Source of the DNA: Zygnema cylindricum
Lineage: Eukaryota; Streptophyta; Zygnematophyceae; Zygnematales; Zygnemataceae
NCBI GenBank assembly: GCA_037447655.1
Contig: JBBHKE010002087.1
Location: forward strand, 251,753-311,535
Length of the DNA: 59,783 nucleotides
Direction of reading: 5' to 3'
The notes below the pieces were generated by a model, which saw only the letters and a program-made list of their open reading frames with translations, searched no databases and had not been told where the DNA came from. The position numbers and the translations under genes were made by a program. Below, piece after piece: positions 1 to 9,678 of the stretch (position 1 is its first letter; each line of letters opens with the position of its first letter).

Positions 1-759
1 GTTAGTTTATTATTTTCCAAAAATTCAGCTGGAAAGCCGTGATATTAAAAAAACTAAGAAAAACTAAAAATCAAAATATAGAAAAAAAAACCTACTGAGG
101 GAAAACAATTGTAAATTGAAATTATAAAAAGTTTCAGTTTTGGTAATGCTGCATTTTTAGTTATTACTAAAAGATTGCAGGATAAATTAAAAAGCACGAT
201 GGTAAACCATCTGAGTCTGGGGGTACAAAAAGGGTAGCATGGCCAAAACTGAAAAACTACAATAAAAAACAAATAGAGCGATGGGAACACAAAAAAAAAA
301 GGAAACAAACAACAAGGAAAATAAAAGCACCCAAACTCAAAACGAAAAGCACGGCAACTCACAAAACCAAATTATAACTCCAACCCTAAAAACATTAAAT
401 TTCTACGAAAAGCAACCACGTAAGTCCCCCAACCTGGGGGAGCACGTTGACGGAGTTTCGGAACATGGCGACGATCCATAACCCAAACAGCTGATCGGAG
501 GATAATAAAAGCCTGCACTCGCTATAAAGCCACCAATAAGTGTTGACGATAAAAAGAAGTAAGGACCGAAGGAGGAGGGCTCCTAGGTCCTCGGCGCTCG
601 AAAGCACGTCGAGCACAAGTACGAAGAAACTCCTCCAGTGCAACACCCAAACAACCAAATATCTCGACCGCCATCGGAATAAAGTCATCCATAGGGTCCT
701 TGTGGGCATAATCACGCTCCTTTGCCTTAGCAGCATCATGAGCTGCCACCCCAACATGT
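1..759 (-). pseudogene. LINE fragment: C-terminal endonuclease tail and 3' UTR
   Basis: The minus-strand frame at about 395-759 is the last part of the non-LTR retrotransposon whose body lies at 7482-11264. It shows HDAAKAKERDY, then FIPMAVEIFGCL, then a helical Cys-containing tail. This order fits the restriction-like endonuclease (RLE, PD-(D/E)XK) region that follows the reverse transcriptase in R2/NeSL/HERO-type LINEs. The domain would nick target DNA to start reverse transcription. A TAG at 522-524 breaks the frame just before RVQA, where related proteins usually have Gln. Bases 1-394 are A-rich on the plus strand, as expected of a T-rich minus-strand 3' UTR; no poly(A) tail is seen before the window edge. 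The frame is cut at 759 by Copia 1 and resumes at 7482. The family call is from memory of the motif pattern. Confidence 0.7.
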
Positions 760-1878
760 TGTAATTCTGTGACCTCCATTGGTACACAATGTCCAGCTTA
801 TATGAAGCCTCTAGGAAAATATTTGCACTTTTGACTTTGGCAATGAATAAGTGCCACCCTAGCACCCAAAAACTTTAACTGACTACAACCCTGTGTAGCC
901 TGGACTCCCCTGAGTCCGCGGCAAAAAGAATCACTGAATTTGCTCACTTGAGCATTAAGTTATGGTTGTTCAAAGACAGCATATTTATACAGATGCCTCT
1001 AAGAGAGAGGACTTTCAAAAAAATTGTCTAAGTCCTAAGAACCTACTCCTAGCTACTCTAGAATAATCAAAACATCGTACGCTAAATTATGTACATACAA
1101 ATTACGGTAGCCGCCGTACTTTATGTACGGAAATATTCGGCACCACTCTCGGTCTGCCACGTGGCATACAAGTCATCATCATTCTGTCTTTTTCTTCTCT
1201 GGCATCCTATAGGATGATGTCTCGTGTCATTTTCCTCTTTATTCACGAAGTATGGTCAAATATTCTCTCCGGCATTCCGGCACTTACGCGTGCTGTCCGT
1301 TCATGATTCGGCAATCAATATCGGTCGTCCGTTCTTGACAGCGCGCCGAAAAATGTCGACAGTTGAAATTCTTTTACGTGTTGACCGTTTGAATTTCAAC
1401 GGTCTTCGTCCCATGTTGACCATTGAAAATCCCGACTCCTTTGCGAGCCGTCGATCACGGATGACATTAAATTTCGTCCGTTGAAATTAAATGTCGTTTC
1501 ATTTATTTCGTGCGGTACAGTACTGTATTGTCCTTCCCATGTTCGTTTTGTTTCTTTAGCCGTGAAGTGACTTATAACGCCGCGTCACCTTTAATATATT
1601 TATCAAATACAACACATGCATCAAATCTTCAAGACCTATCGGATAAGGCGGAAAGGCGGAAGGCTGATCCGTACGGCTATTATATAAAAGGTCACAGGAT
1701 CAATTCCGACCCCTGGCAGATATATCTTTTGCAGAAGCTCTATCTTCTACTTGTCTTCTCATCTGCGTGGGGCAACTATGGCTGCCTGCAAGTTCTCAGT
1801 GACTACGAAAAGTATGAGAACAATAAAATAACCATGGACTGACTAATTAGATAGATTGTAAAATACCCTTTTTCAACG
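760..1878 (-). repeat. Copia 1 3' LTR
   Basis: It aligns throughout with 6353-7476. On the minus strand it starts near 1878 (CGTTGAAAAAGGG, first base mutated from T) and ends at 760 with ...GGTCACAGAATTACA. Near its 3' end it keeps an ATG (minus strand, 777-779) that corresponds to the gag start of the 5' LTR copy. That ATG now opens a short fusion frame into the LINE. It contains a TATA-like stretch near 970-985, the GGACTC/GAGTCC hairpin near 902-919, and an antisense tRNA-like stretch near 1640-1720. Confidence 0.9.
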
Positions 1879-1890
1879 CTCCCTTTATTT
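1879..1890 (-). other. Copia 1 polypurine tract
   Basis: On the minus strand AAATAAAGGGAG directly precedes the 3' LTR start. This is the expected position and composition of the plus-strand primer for reverse transcription. Confidence 0.8.
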
Positions 1891-1891
1891 T

Positions 1892-2593
1892 CTAGTCTAT
1901 CTTTTCTTTCAGTCCACACTTCTCCTTACAAAAAATCAATTTGGGCGAGGGAACAGGTTTAGTCATCATATCTGCTACCATTTCTCCATCCGGTCTATAT
2001 TCCAAACTAATTATTTTATTCTCAACCTTTTCTCTAACAAAGCTCAAACGAATATCCATATGTTTTGCTTTAAAGTGATATTTAGGGTTTGCTGCAATTG
2101 CAATAGCAACTTGATTATCACAAAATATCCTTTGTATTCCACTCTTCATATATCCAAGTTCTTGAAGCAAAGATTTCACCCACATTAATTCTTTCACAGC
2201 TGAACAAGAGGCCATATACTCAGCCTCTATGGTGGACTGAGCAATCACCTTTTGTTGCTTACTGCTTCAACGACAAGCCCCATTTCTAAAATACAAGACA
2301 CAACAAGCCTCATTCCCAACATACAACACACAACAAGCCCCATTCCCAACATACAACACATACCCAGAAGTACACCTCCTCATTGGAGCATCCCCATAAC
2401 TGACATCACTCCAAGTGGTGATGTCAGTGTTATCCCCTCCCAAATGCAACCACAGATCTCTCGTTCCTATCAAGTATCGCATGACCCTTTTGGCCGCTTC
2501 CCAATCTTTCTTCCTAGGATTATTCAGACTCTTACTTAATATCCCTACAGCTGGTGCTATATCAGGACGAGTACAATTCATAAAGTATATCAA
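1892..2593 (-). pseudogene. Copia 1 reverse transcriptase C-terminus and RNase H
   Basis: Two overlapping minus-strand reading segments (2267-2593 and 1892-2248) carry the end of the Copia RT and the RNase H domain. Seen are MNCTRPDIAPAVGILSKSL, WSDVSYGD, the RNase H signature STIEAEYMA, VKELMWVKSLLQELG, FCDNQVAIAIAANPKYH and KHMDIRLSFVREKV. The domain would remove the RNA strand during cDNA synthesis. The frame shifts near 2250-2360, where a 30-bp unit is present three times and replaces the usual short linker before the RNase H signature. Length and motif order otherwise match the family. Confidence 0.9.
2273..2362. repeat. 30-bp tandem triplication inside Copia 1 RNase H
   Basis: Three consecutive 30-bp units start at 2273, 2303 and 2333, each beginning ACAAGCC. 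In the minus-strand frame they give a repeated YVGN/ACCVL peptide. The homologous region of Copia 3 (about 48,100) lacks the repeat, so this is a local expansion. Confidence 0.88.
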
Positions 2594-2611
2594 ACTACCG
2601 ACAACCTGTCT

Positions 2612-3046
2612 TTACGGAATAGTTTGCATAAACTTACTTTCCTCAAGTCCTAACTCAGTATCGAAGATCAAGACTCCCTCTTCCGAGCTCCCCTCATTTC
2701 CCTTCTTAAACTCCATTGGAGTCGTACAACTATTTGCTTTATCCATTTGAAATTTTTCAAGCGTATTTCCTATTGTTTCTTTTTGAGTAAGTCTTATCGT
2801 TTTGTTCTCTCTATCTCTCTCCATCTGAATTCCCGAAATATACTTTGCCTCCCCCAAGTATTTCATTTCAAATCTACTCTTTAGATCCTTTTTCAATCTA
2901 TTAATTTTTTCCATTGATTTACTCAACACAAGCAAATTGTCAACATAGATGGCAATGAAAATTATACCTTCTTTGTCCTCAAATAGATAGATGGAATGAT
3001 CCGAACTAATTTGGATATATCCCAAACTCCTCAAAAACTCGTCCAA
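2612..3046 (-). pseudogene. Copia 1 reverse transcriptase core (YVDN)
   Basis: This minus-strand frame carries the palm region of Copia RT: SDHSIYLFEDKEGIIFIAIYVD, then NLLVLSKS, then DLKSRFEMKYLGEAKYISGIQ and LTQKETIGNTLEKF. The catalytic YVDD box reads YVDN here, so one of the two metal-binding aspartates is lost. In Copia 3 the same place is intact (YVDD). The frame ends in a stop near 2612, and the preceding N-terminal part is out of frame (3272-3799). Non-functional copy. Confidence 0.92.
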
Positions 3047-3183
3047 CTTTTTGTTCCATTGGCGTGGAGCTTGCTATAGTCTAGAAAGAGACTTTATCAA
3101 CCTGCACACCTTACTTTCTTCTCCTTTCTCCACAAATCCTTTTGCTTGTCGCATGAAAATCTCTTCTTCTAATTCTCTGTGTA

Positions 3184-3247
3184 GGAAAGCGGTTTTGATG
3201 TCCATCTGGTGCACCGGAAAGCGGTTTTGATGTCCATCTGGTGCACC
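3184..3247. repeat. 32-bp tandem duplication in Copia 1 RT
   Basis: A 32-bp unit starting GGAAAGCGGTTTTGATG occurs twice head to tail (3184-3215 and 3216-3247). 32 is not a multiple of three, so it shifts the RT frame. Copia 3 has a single copy of the corresponding stretch. Confidence 0.93.
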
Positions 3248-3271
3248 TCCATGTCTTCCGCTGCCGCTAGA

Positions 3272-3799
3272 CTAGTAGGATTCGGACGGAGGGAAATTTA
3301 ACAACCTGAGCAAGTTCTCCTCATAATCGATTCCCTCCTTCTGTGTGAACCCCTTTGCCACTAATCTGGCCTTGTATCGCTCGATAGTGTTATCCGGATT
3401 GAGTTTCAACTTAAATACCCACTTACATCTTATCAGCTTTTTGTCCGGAGGACAATCTACCAACTCCCATGTGTTTGCTTCCATAATGGAAGTCATCTCA
3501 CCATTAATAGTTGTCATCCATCTACTACGTTCCGGACTATTAACTGCTTTCGAGTAAGTCCGGGGTTCGCTCAAATGTGACAGCTTGGTTACCTTGTTGT
3601 TTACTTGTCTCTCTTGAAGTCTCTTGCTACTTCTCCTACCTCCTTCAAACTTTGACGCTGGAATGGAGGGTAATCTTGGATTTCTCCGAACAACTTCAAC
3701 TTCTCCCCTATTTGTGGAGTCCATCACCGGACGTTCATCATCCATTTTCGGTCTTTCCTCGTTTTCTTCCTCGATTTGAACCGGAAACTGTGACTCCAA
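3272..3799 (-). pseudogene. Copia 1 integrase-RT linker and RT N-terminus
   Basis: The minus-strand frame begins in an acidic linker, then NPRLPSIPASKFEGGRRSSK. It continues into the RVT_2 N-terminus: [42 protein letters not shown] and [20 protein letters not shown]. This is the start of the Copia RT fingers. The frame is lost after EGIDYEEN, just before the 32-bp duplication. The linker resembles that of Copia 3 at 49,289-49,837. Confidence 0.88.
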
Positions 3800-4227
3800 G
3801 ATGGGGTCACTCTCAATCAGTTTTTTTTCTTCCTCTGCAAGGTCAGGCTGAACAGGAGTTCGGTTAGAAGAATCTGAATCTAACTCACTTTTTGATTCAA
3901 TTCTAACTCTAACCAGTTAAGTGTACTTAAAGGGATCTATGGACTTTCCTTCATCCATGACTACCAAGTGTTTTACTAGAATTATGTCTTCTCTTCCGAG
4001 ATCATAAACTCTATTTCCCTTTACATTTTCATCATACCTAAGTAAGAATCCCGACTTTCCCCTTGCATCTAACTTCCAATCAGATTTTTATGTGTTTAGA
4101 CTAAAGACTTGACTTCCGAACACCTTTAAGTGTGAAATATTGGGTTTTCCCCCGGTCCATCTTTCATAAGGTGTTTATCCTTTTACTGCCGAGGTAAAGA
4201 CTCTATTTTTGAGATAATTAGCACAAT
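3800..4227 (-). pseudogene. Copia 1 integrase C-terminal region, frame lost
   Basis: Minus-strand stretches between the linker and the integrase core show scattered matches to the Copia integrase C-terminal (GKF-like) segment of Copia 3: FG-S-like, KSGFLLRYDENVKGNR-like and the DIILVKHLVVM-like motif. They are split among frames. No intact reading frame remains. Confidence 0.6.
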
Positions 4228-5007
4228 TCATAGCTTGTGCCCAAAAACCTTTCTTATTTTTTTATCTGTCAACATACTACGGGCACTATCACTTAATGTC
4301 CGGTTTAGTCTCTCGGCTACACCGTTTTGTTCTGGGTTCTTTGGGACAGTCTTTTGGTGTTGAACCCCTTCCTCTTTCAAATAATCCTCAAACTCATTTG
4401 AAGTGTATTCCCCCCCATTATCATTCCTCACTCTCTTTATAGGTGTCTCATGAAGCTTTTCACTCTATGCTTTATACTCTTTAAAATAAGGCGAAGCCTT
4501 AGATTTGTTTTTCAAGAAGTATACTCTAGAGTATCTAGACCAATCATTAGCGATAGTAAGCCTAAATCTTTTCCCTCCAACTGATGGCACTTTGGCCGGT
4601 CCCCATATGTCAGTATGAACTAGATCTAAGACCTTTTCACCCTTATATGTTGCAGTTTTTGGAAAAGGCAATCTGTGGGCCTTTCCTTGAGCACACCCAC
4701 TACAATCATCCAAAGTCTCATTGTCTCCAAAATGTATTCCCTCAACTACACCCATTTTTTTCATTTCTTTCAATCTATCTAGATGCACATGTCCTATTCT
4801 TTTATGCCACATCATCAAATCACTTATACCAGCATAGTAAACTCCCGTCTTTCCACTACTCAAATTCAGCCTAAACATTCCTTGGCTACCTTTTTCGGTT
4901 GTGAAGTACATTTCATTCTCATAGCTAGCAACAATGACTCCTTTCTTAGTCCTAGTCTCAAAACCCTTATCGTCTAAGACCGACGTAGAGATAAGATTCT
5001 TGTTCAA
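4228..5007 (-). pseudogene. Copia 1 pre-integrase zinc motif and integrase core
   Basis: The minus-strand frame 5007-4465 contains the gag-pre-integrase HHCC zinc motif (WHKRIGHVHLDRL ... CSGCAQGK). The integrase core follows: first Asp in DLVHTDIWGP, second in VRNDNGGEY (4431-4228 segment), and Glu in NGVAERLNRTL. The DDE triad is therefore present, but a stop after SPYFKEYKA splits the domain. The protein would join cDNA ends to chromosomal DNA. The core lies upstream of RT in the reading direction, which defines Copia rather than Gypsy order. Confidence 0.93.
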
Positions 5008-5056
5008 CTCTAAAATAAAAAGAAAATCAAAGAAAGTGAGTATAGATGTCTTATCA

Positions 5057-5344
5057 TCAACTAAGACCTCTCAAATCCATTGATCCCAGTGAATTAGTGG
5101 TCACTATTCTCCCATCCCAATACGCTATCTCTACAGTGCGGATCTTTCTCATTTTGGTAAACAATGGTTTTTCTCTACACATGTGCATAAAGGCTCCTGA
5201 ATCAATAATCCATCCTTCTTCAGGAGCTTCTTTTACTCCACCGAAAGCACATTTTTGCCTCGTTGGAATCTCCGGCTCACCTTTCACCTCCAGCTCCTCG
5301 TTGAGGAGAAGTTCACCATCGTCCTCATCGGAATCCTCTCCCAT
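5057..5344 (-). pseudogene. Copia 1 protease
   Basis: The frame shows EGWIIDSGAFMHMC, the retropepsin active-site motif DSGA typical of Copia. It is preceded by an acidic stretch (GEDSDEDDGELLLNEELE) and by CAFGGVKEAP. Downstream, KIRTVEIAYWDGRIVTT matches the same segment in Copia 3 and 4. The active-site triplet is intact here, unlike Copia 2 (DPG) and Copia 3 (DSR), but the frame is closed on both sides, so no polyprotein can be made. Confidence 0.9.
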
Positions 5345-6348
5345 GACTTATGTTGCCACAAATGCCTTCTTTTTCTTTGTGGTTGGTTTTTCGATCTGTT
5401 CCACCATGAATCTCAACTCTGTCAGTTTAGTACACTCTGCCATGTAGTTTTCGGCTTCTTACTAAAGGGACAAAGCCCCTCCGAAGGCCTTGATCTAGAT
5501 CTGTCATGGTTTCCTCTTCCTCCTCCACGAAAGTTTCCACAAGGTTTCTTGGAATCCTTATCCCCCCAATTATTTCCCGCAGCCAATGTATGAACACTCT
5601 TTCCTCCTCTCCGAATTTCAATTGTGCTTTCCTGAACCAAAATCATCCCTACAACGAAGTTCTAAATCCATCGATGATCTGGCAAATCCTAAACCTTCTT
5701 GAAAATGTTTTCATAATCATCTGGGGGTTTCATTAACAAAGTATTCACCTTCTTTGTCTCCAGTTTTCCTGCACTCTCGAACTCCATAAATAACCTGGCC
5801 AAGTCATTGCAAAAGTCTAACATCTTTCCCCATTTGTACACCTATGCTAGTACCTTTTGATCCGCCAACTTCTACTGCTGAATCGTACCGCTCTTGTAAA
5901 TGTTGACAAAAGCCTCCCACAACTCGTCCGCCTTGTCCACATGAAGATGAGGTGTAGCCACTGCTTAAGTAAGACGCCTGAGGATAAAATGAGTCGCCAT
6001 AGTGTTGTTGAAATCCCAGATTTCACTATCATTTGCCTCGGTTTTCTGAACATCTGCTAACGGAACAGATCCAACAGCCATCGGTGTGAGTTTCTCCTTC
6101 CCCTTCTCCTTCCTTGTGTCCAACCCGATGCTTTCTCCAACATCCTCTACTACCTCTGCTCTCGCAGATCCTCTTGTGAATCGAGATCCTCAAAACCCTG
6201 GTGGAACTCCTAATTTTGCGGATGGCTGACGCACACAACCACTCACAATGCCCCATAGCCGTTTTTCAAACAATGCACCCCTTATCATTGTTTCCCAATA
6301 AATGAACCATGTTCCATTGAAAATGGACACCCAAGAGGGTGGGCCCAT
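5345..6348 (-). pseudogene. Copia 1 gag, degenerate
   Basis: The gag frame reads from MGPPSWVSIFNGTWFIYW at the primer site (ATG complement at 6346-6348) into several broken segments. Later pieces include LVQESTIEIRRGGKSVHTL and RSRPSEGLCPFSKKP. The latter stands where Copia 3 and 4 have the remnant zinc knuckle GLCHF-KKPGHYMA. In all copies of this lineage that knuckle lacks the second cysteine, so a normal CCHC box cannot form. In the 3' LTR copy an ATG lies 6 bp inside a 20-bp LTR terminus; in this 5' LTR the same codon is ATA. Confidence 0.82.
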
Positions 6349-6351
6349 AAC
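6338..6351 (-). other. Copia 1 primer-binding site, internal initiator tRNA-Met type
   Basis: Two bases inside the 5' LTR, the minus strand reads GTTATGGGCCCACC. This is the reverse complement of the anticodon stem-loop of plant initiator tRNA-Met (GGUGGGCCCAUAAC). No match to the tRNA 3' end (TGGTATCAGAGC) is present. It implies half-tRNA priming as known for Drosophila copia and yeast Ty5. The tRNA sequence is recalled knowledge. Confidence 0.8.
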
Positions 6352-6352
6352 T

Positions 6353-7476
6353 TGTAATCCTGTGACCTCTATTGGTACACATAATATCTAGTTTATATGA
6401 AGCCTCTAGGATAATATTTGCACTTTTGACTTCGGCAATGAATAAGTGCCACCCTTACACGCAAAAAATCTGCCTGACTACAACCCTGTGTAGCGTAAAC
6501 TCCCTTGAGTTCGTAGCAAAAAGAATCACAGAATTTGCTCAATTGAGCATTAAATCACTGAATTTGCTCACCTAAGCATTAAGTTATGGCTGTTCAAAGA
6601 CAACATATTTATACAGATGGCCTCTAGGAGAGAGGACTTTCAAAAAATATTTTTAAGTCCTAAAAACCTACTCTTAACTTCTCTAGACCAATCAAAACAT
6701 CGTACGCTAAATTATATACATACAAAGTACGGTAGCCGCATTACTTTATGTACGCAAATATTCGGCACCACTCTCGGTCTACCACGTGGCATACAAGTCA
6801 TCTTCATTCTGTCTTTTTCTTCTTCGGCATCGTATAGGATGATGCCACGTGTCATTTTATACTTTATTCGCGAAGTATGGTCAAATATTCTCTCCGGCAT
6901 TCCGGCACTTACGCGTGCCGTCAGTTTGTGATTCGGTAATCAATATCGGTCATGCGATCCTAACGGTTCGCCGAAAAATGTCGACGGTTGAAATTCTTTT
7001 ACGTGTTGACCATTTGAATTTCAATGGTTTTCGTCCCATGTTGACTGTTGAAAATCTCGGCTCCTTTGCGAGTCGTCGATCACGGATGACATTTAATTTC
7101 GTCTGTTAAAATTAAATGTTGTTTCATTTATTTTGTGCGGTACAGTACTTCGTACTGTACTATCTTTCCCATGGTCGTTTTGTTTTGTTAGCCGTTAAGT
7201 GACTTATAACGCCGCGTCACCTTTTATATATTTATCAAATACAGCACATGCATCGAATCTTCAAGACCTACCGGATAAGGCTGATGGCTGATCCGTACGG
7301 CTATCATCCAAAAGGTCACATGATCAATTCCTACCCCGTGGCAGATATATCTTTTGCATAAGCTTTATCTTCTACCTATCTTCCTGCAAGTTACCAGTGA
7401 TTACAACAAGTATGAGAATAAAAAAATAACCATGGACTGACTAAAGAGATAGATTATAAAATACCCTTTTTCAACA
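6353..7476 (-). repeat. Copia 1 5' LTR
   Basis: 1124 bp, TGTTGAAAAAGGG...GGTCACAGGATTACA on the minus strand, homologous to 760-1878. It contains a TATA-like TATAAATATG (about 6604-6613, minus) and the conserved R-region block with a short hairpin (about 6487-6505). The palindrome TACAGTACTTCGTACTGTA is near 7140-7158. It has a duplicated TTGAGCAAATTC block (6535-6585) relative to other LTRs of the lineage. Confidence 0.9.
6604..6613 (-). promoter_or_regulatory. LTR TATA box of Copia 1
   Basis: Minus-strand TATAAATATG lies upstream of the conserved LTR hairpin block. The same spacing holds in the solo LTR at 56,450, supporting it as the retrotransposon core promoter. Confidence 0.55.
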
Positions 7477-7481
7477 CATTT

Positions 7482-7670
7482 CGAGCCGAATGACCAACAA
7501 CTGTAGCTGAAGTAGGGTTTGCCACAACAATATCACCGAAGATGCGACAGGCACCATCAAGCAAAACAACATCGATCCTAAAATTCTATGGGTTCCATTT
7601 CCCCACATAAATTGCATACCTAAAGAAGCTTATCTAGATGGTGCGGACCCCAAGTTAATACAAACCCAAA
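7482..7670 (-). pseudogene. LINE fragment: restriction-like endonuclease core
   Basis: The minus frame reads VGKWNP, stop, NFRIDVVLLDGACRIFGD, then IVVANPTSATVVGHSARN, ending exactly at the Copia 1 target site. Pre-insertion it continues as VGVAAHDAAK at 759 and below. The Asp before a short strand and the D-IVVANP motif fit the PD-(D/E)XK nuclease core of RLE-type LINEs. A TAG stands in WNP*NF, and other stops lie upstream towards the lone LTR at 7671. Confidence 0.75.
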
Positions 7671-8384
7671 TGATTGACACATTGACAGTCAAAACTCGTA
7701 TACAGCTTCACCTTTGTGAAAGAAGACTTTCTGTGTGCTCAGTTTCATCACAGAATGCAAAGCTTGAACATGTGTTTTGGACAACATTCCCCACTTTGAC
7801 TTTCCCTTAGAAATGCCACCACCATGGCTAGCAAAAACTTTGACCGAATACACCCTTGTGTAGCGTGGACTTCCTTGAGTCCGTAGCAAAAAGAATCTCT
7901 GAATTTGCTCCCCTGAGCAGTTAGTTATGGCTGGCCAAAGATGGCCTATAAATACAAAAGGTCGCCTGGAGAGAGGCGCCTCAAACACGCTAAGTCCATT
8001 AGCTCCTACTCACACCTACCTTCTACTGTACCCTAGACCAATCAAAAAGAGGGTAAAGTACAAGAAGATATTGTGGCCGATTGTACAACATGGCCTTCTG
8101 GTTGACACTTGTCAGCTTGGGAGCCATCGTTCCTCCTCCCATCTTTTCAGGCGTTCAATTATGTGACACCACGTGGCACAGCGCGCCGCTATGTCCGAAA
8201 GCCGCGAAAGATTCATTCGGTTTTGGCTGGGGCCGATAATGTATTTTACACGGTTAGATTCGCGTCCGCGAGCGTCGTTTGGCTATATATGTCGTTTCGT
8301 CATTTTTTGTCTGTTTAAGTGAAACTCACGTTTGCGTGACACTTTAATTGATCACCGAACCACAAACGTGTATCGTTTCGTTAT

Positions 8385-8455
8385 TGCCTTAATGGTTAAG
8401 GCATACGTCTATAAATTTCTTCGTAGACCCAGGTTCAAATTTGATTAGGGCTACA
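8385..8455 (+). other. tRNA-like module in the lone LTR, antisense to the LTR
   Basis: The plus strand has GCCTTAATGGTTAAGGCATA (A-box-like D arm), a possible GTCTA/TAGAC anticodon-type stem, and GGTTCAAATTT (8432-8442, B-box-like). The clover-leaf is degenerate. Equivalent modules occur at the same place in the Copia 3 LTRs. Confidence 0.55.
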
Positions 8456-8522
8456 TTTTGGTAATCTATCAATCTGTGTGCTTGTCTGCCTGTTTCTTTC
8501 TGACTATGGCGGCAGCCATGGT

Positions 8523-8548
8523 GACTCTCTCTCTCTCTCTCTCTCTTC
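8523..8548. repeat. (TC)n microsatellite in LTR
   Basis: An uninterrupted CT/TC run of about 24 bases inside the lone LTR. Copia 3 LTRs have shorter CTCTCTC runs at the same place. Confidence 0.9.
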
Positions 8549-8597
8549 AATCTATGGTCTAAATTAAAAAGTGAATATTAATTACTTCTTTTCAACA

Positions 8598-9678
8598 GAT
8601 ATGACACAAGGGAATTACATGGGAAACCTCCCAGCGCACAAAAAAGCTCGCTTCCGAAGCGATACTCGCAACGGTGTCGCCAAGAGTGTCGTGCGCCTGG
8701 ATCGAATCTCCCCCCTTAGAGCAGTAAAGCAAATGGACCCCATCGGGCCCCAACCACGACCACATGCACAAACAAGAGAGCCAAGTAAATGAGGATGGGG
8801 GTGGCCAAGGCGAAATCGGAGGGTTGTGGTGAATTGAGTAGGTGAAAATCGGTGAGTGGACAAGATAAGTGTGGCGAGAAGCCAAGACCCAGAACCAGGT
8901 CCAACACATGAGAGAATTCGGGCACGCGAAGAATCGGAGGGAAGCGCCTTGCGAAGCTCGGATTTAATGGCGGCGACAACGCGGTCGAAAATCGATTCCT
9001 GGACATGCTCAACAGATTTTGTACAAGAGTGGAGAAAATCGGCACATCCACTAGGTCATGGGGAGGAAGAGAACGTGACGCATCCAATAGAGATCGATGG
9101 AAGGCGAACACACTGTTTGAAACTCGGGGGGTAACCGTAGCTAGAACGATGGTGTCCCTAGCCAAGAAACGGGAAACAAGAGTAGATATAATAAGACACC
9201 AACTTCCCCAATAGGCAGCGGGATCAACAGGAGCAGACGATAATAGACCCAACCCCCCAGTACAGACAGGGAGGGATGCCTGAATGCGGGCCGATGGCCC
9301 AAACTGGCGATCAAATGCCCCACGACCTAACAGAGTGTGGAGGACATCCATGAGGCAATCGTCTAAAGCCGAAAGAGAGGAGACAAATGTCGAGGTGATA
9401 GGGGACGTAAGAGTTAGGTGAGAAGGGGGGTGGTGAAAACACCTAGTTAACATAGCAAAAGCAACTTGGGGGTCTGGAAGATGAGGAAGGTGGTCCACTT
9501 GGGCCAAATCTTTGTGTAAAGCATCATGCAGGAATTGGGTCACGAAATTATCCGAACCAAGGGGGCAACCAAGCACACGAATGCCATCGGAGGGAGAAGG
9601 TGTTTGAAAACCAAGAGGAGGGGTAAAAGAAAGTGGAATATCCTGAGGAGACCAAATAACACACTTCGATGGCTGGAC
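8598..9678 (-). pseudogene. LINE ORF: RT thumb and linker to endonuclease
   Basis: The minus-strand frame 9576-8716 reads MLGCPLGSDNFVTQFLHDAL, LPHLPDPQVAFAMLTRCFHH, then STFVSSLSALDDCLMDVLHT and VCTGGLGLLSSAPVDPAAYW. This is the post-RT thumb region of an intron-less, zinc-finger, RLE-type LINE. Near 8720 the frame shifts by one; the sense continues in another frame as GPDGVHLLYCSKGGDSIQAH, then DTVASIASEASFFVRWEVSH, down to 8598 where the lone LTR begins. The next part resumes at 7670. Confidence 0.8.

Larger units (their letters stand above)
760..7476 (-). mobile_element. Copia 1: LTR retrotransposon, degenerate full-length copy
   Basis: This 6.7-kb Ty1/Copia element reads on the minus strand: 5' LTR 6353-7476, primer site 6338-6351, gag, protease, integrase, reverse transcriptase, RNase H, polypurine tract, 3' LTR 760-1878. 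Domain order (integrase before RT) is diagnostic for Copia. The LTRs run TG...CA; the inner edge of the 3' LTR has mutated its first base. Flanks CATGT (755-759) and CATTT (7477-7481) form a 5-bp target duplication with one mismatch. Removing the element rejoins the LINE frame exactly. Many stops, frameshifts and two internal tandem duplications make it non-autonomous. It belongs with Copia 3 and Copia 4 by protein sequence, primer site and LTR features. Confidence 0.92.
7671..8597 (-). repeat. Lone LTR of the Copia 1/3/4 lineage, inserted in the LINE
   Basis: This segment matches the Copia 3 LTR in order: CATTGAC near 7680, CACTTTGACTTTCCC, the hairpin block GGACTTCCTTGAGTCC (7867-7882), GCAAAAAGAATC, GAGAGAGGCG, CTAGACCAATC and ACACGTG. 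It goes on through the tRNA-like stretch, CATGGTG, a (TC)n run and the end TTTTCAACA at 8597. LINE coding sequence lies on both sides and no internal element sequence is attached, so it is a solo LTR. I could not find a target duplication; the left edge is inferred by alignment. Confidence 0.75.

Noticed and set aside
54-362. The 102-codon frame at the window start as a membrane protein.
   Set aside because: It is the Phe/Leu-rich reading of an A-rich 3' UTR; the real LINE frame ends before it.
8385-8455. A functional nuclear tRNA gene.
   Set aside because: No complete clover-leaf, T-arm mismatches, no clear anticodon loop and no T-run terminator at the right place; the same module recurs inside LTRs.
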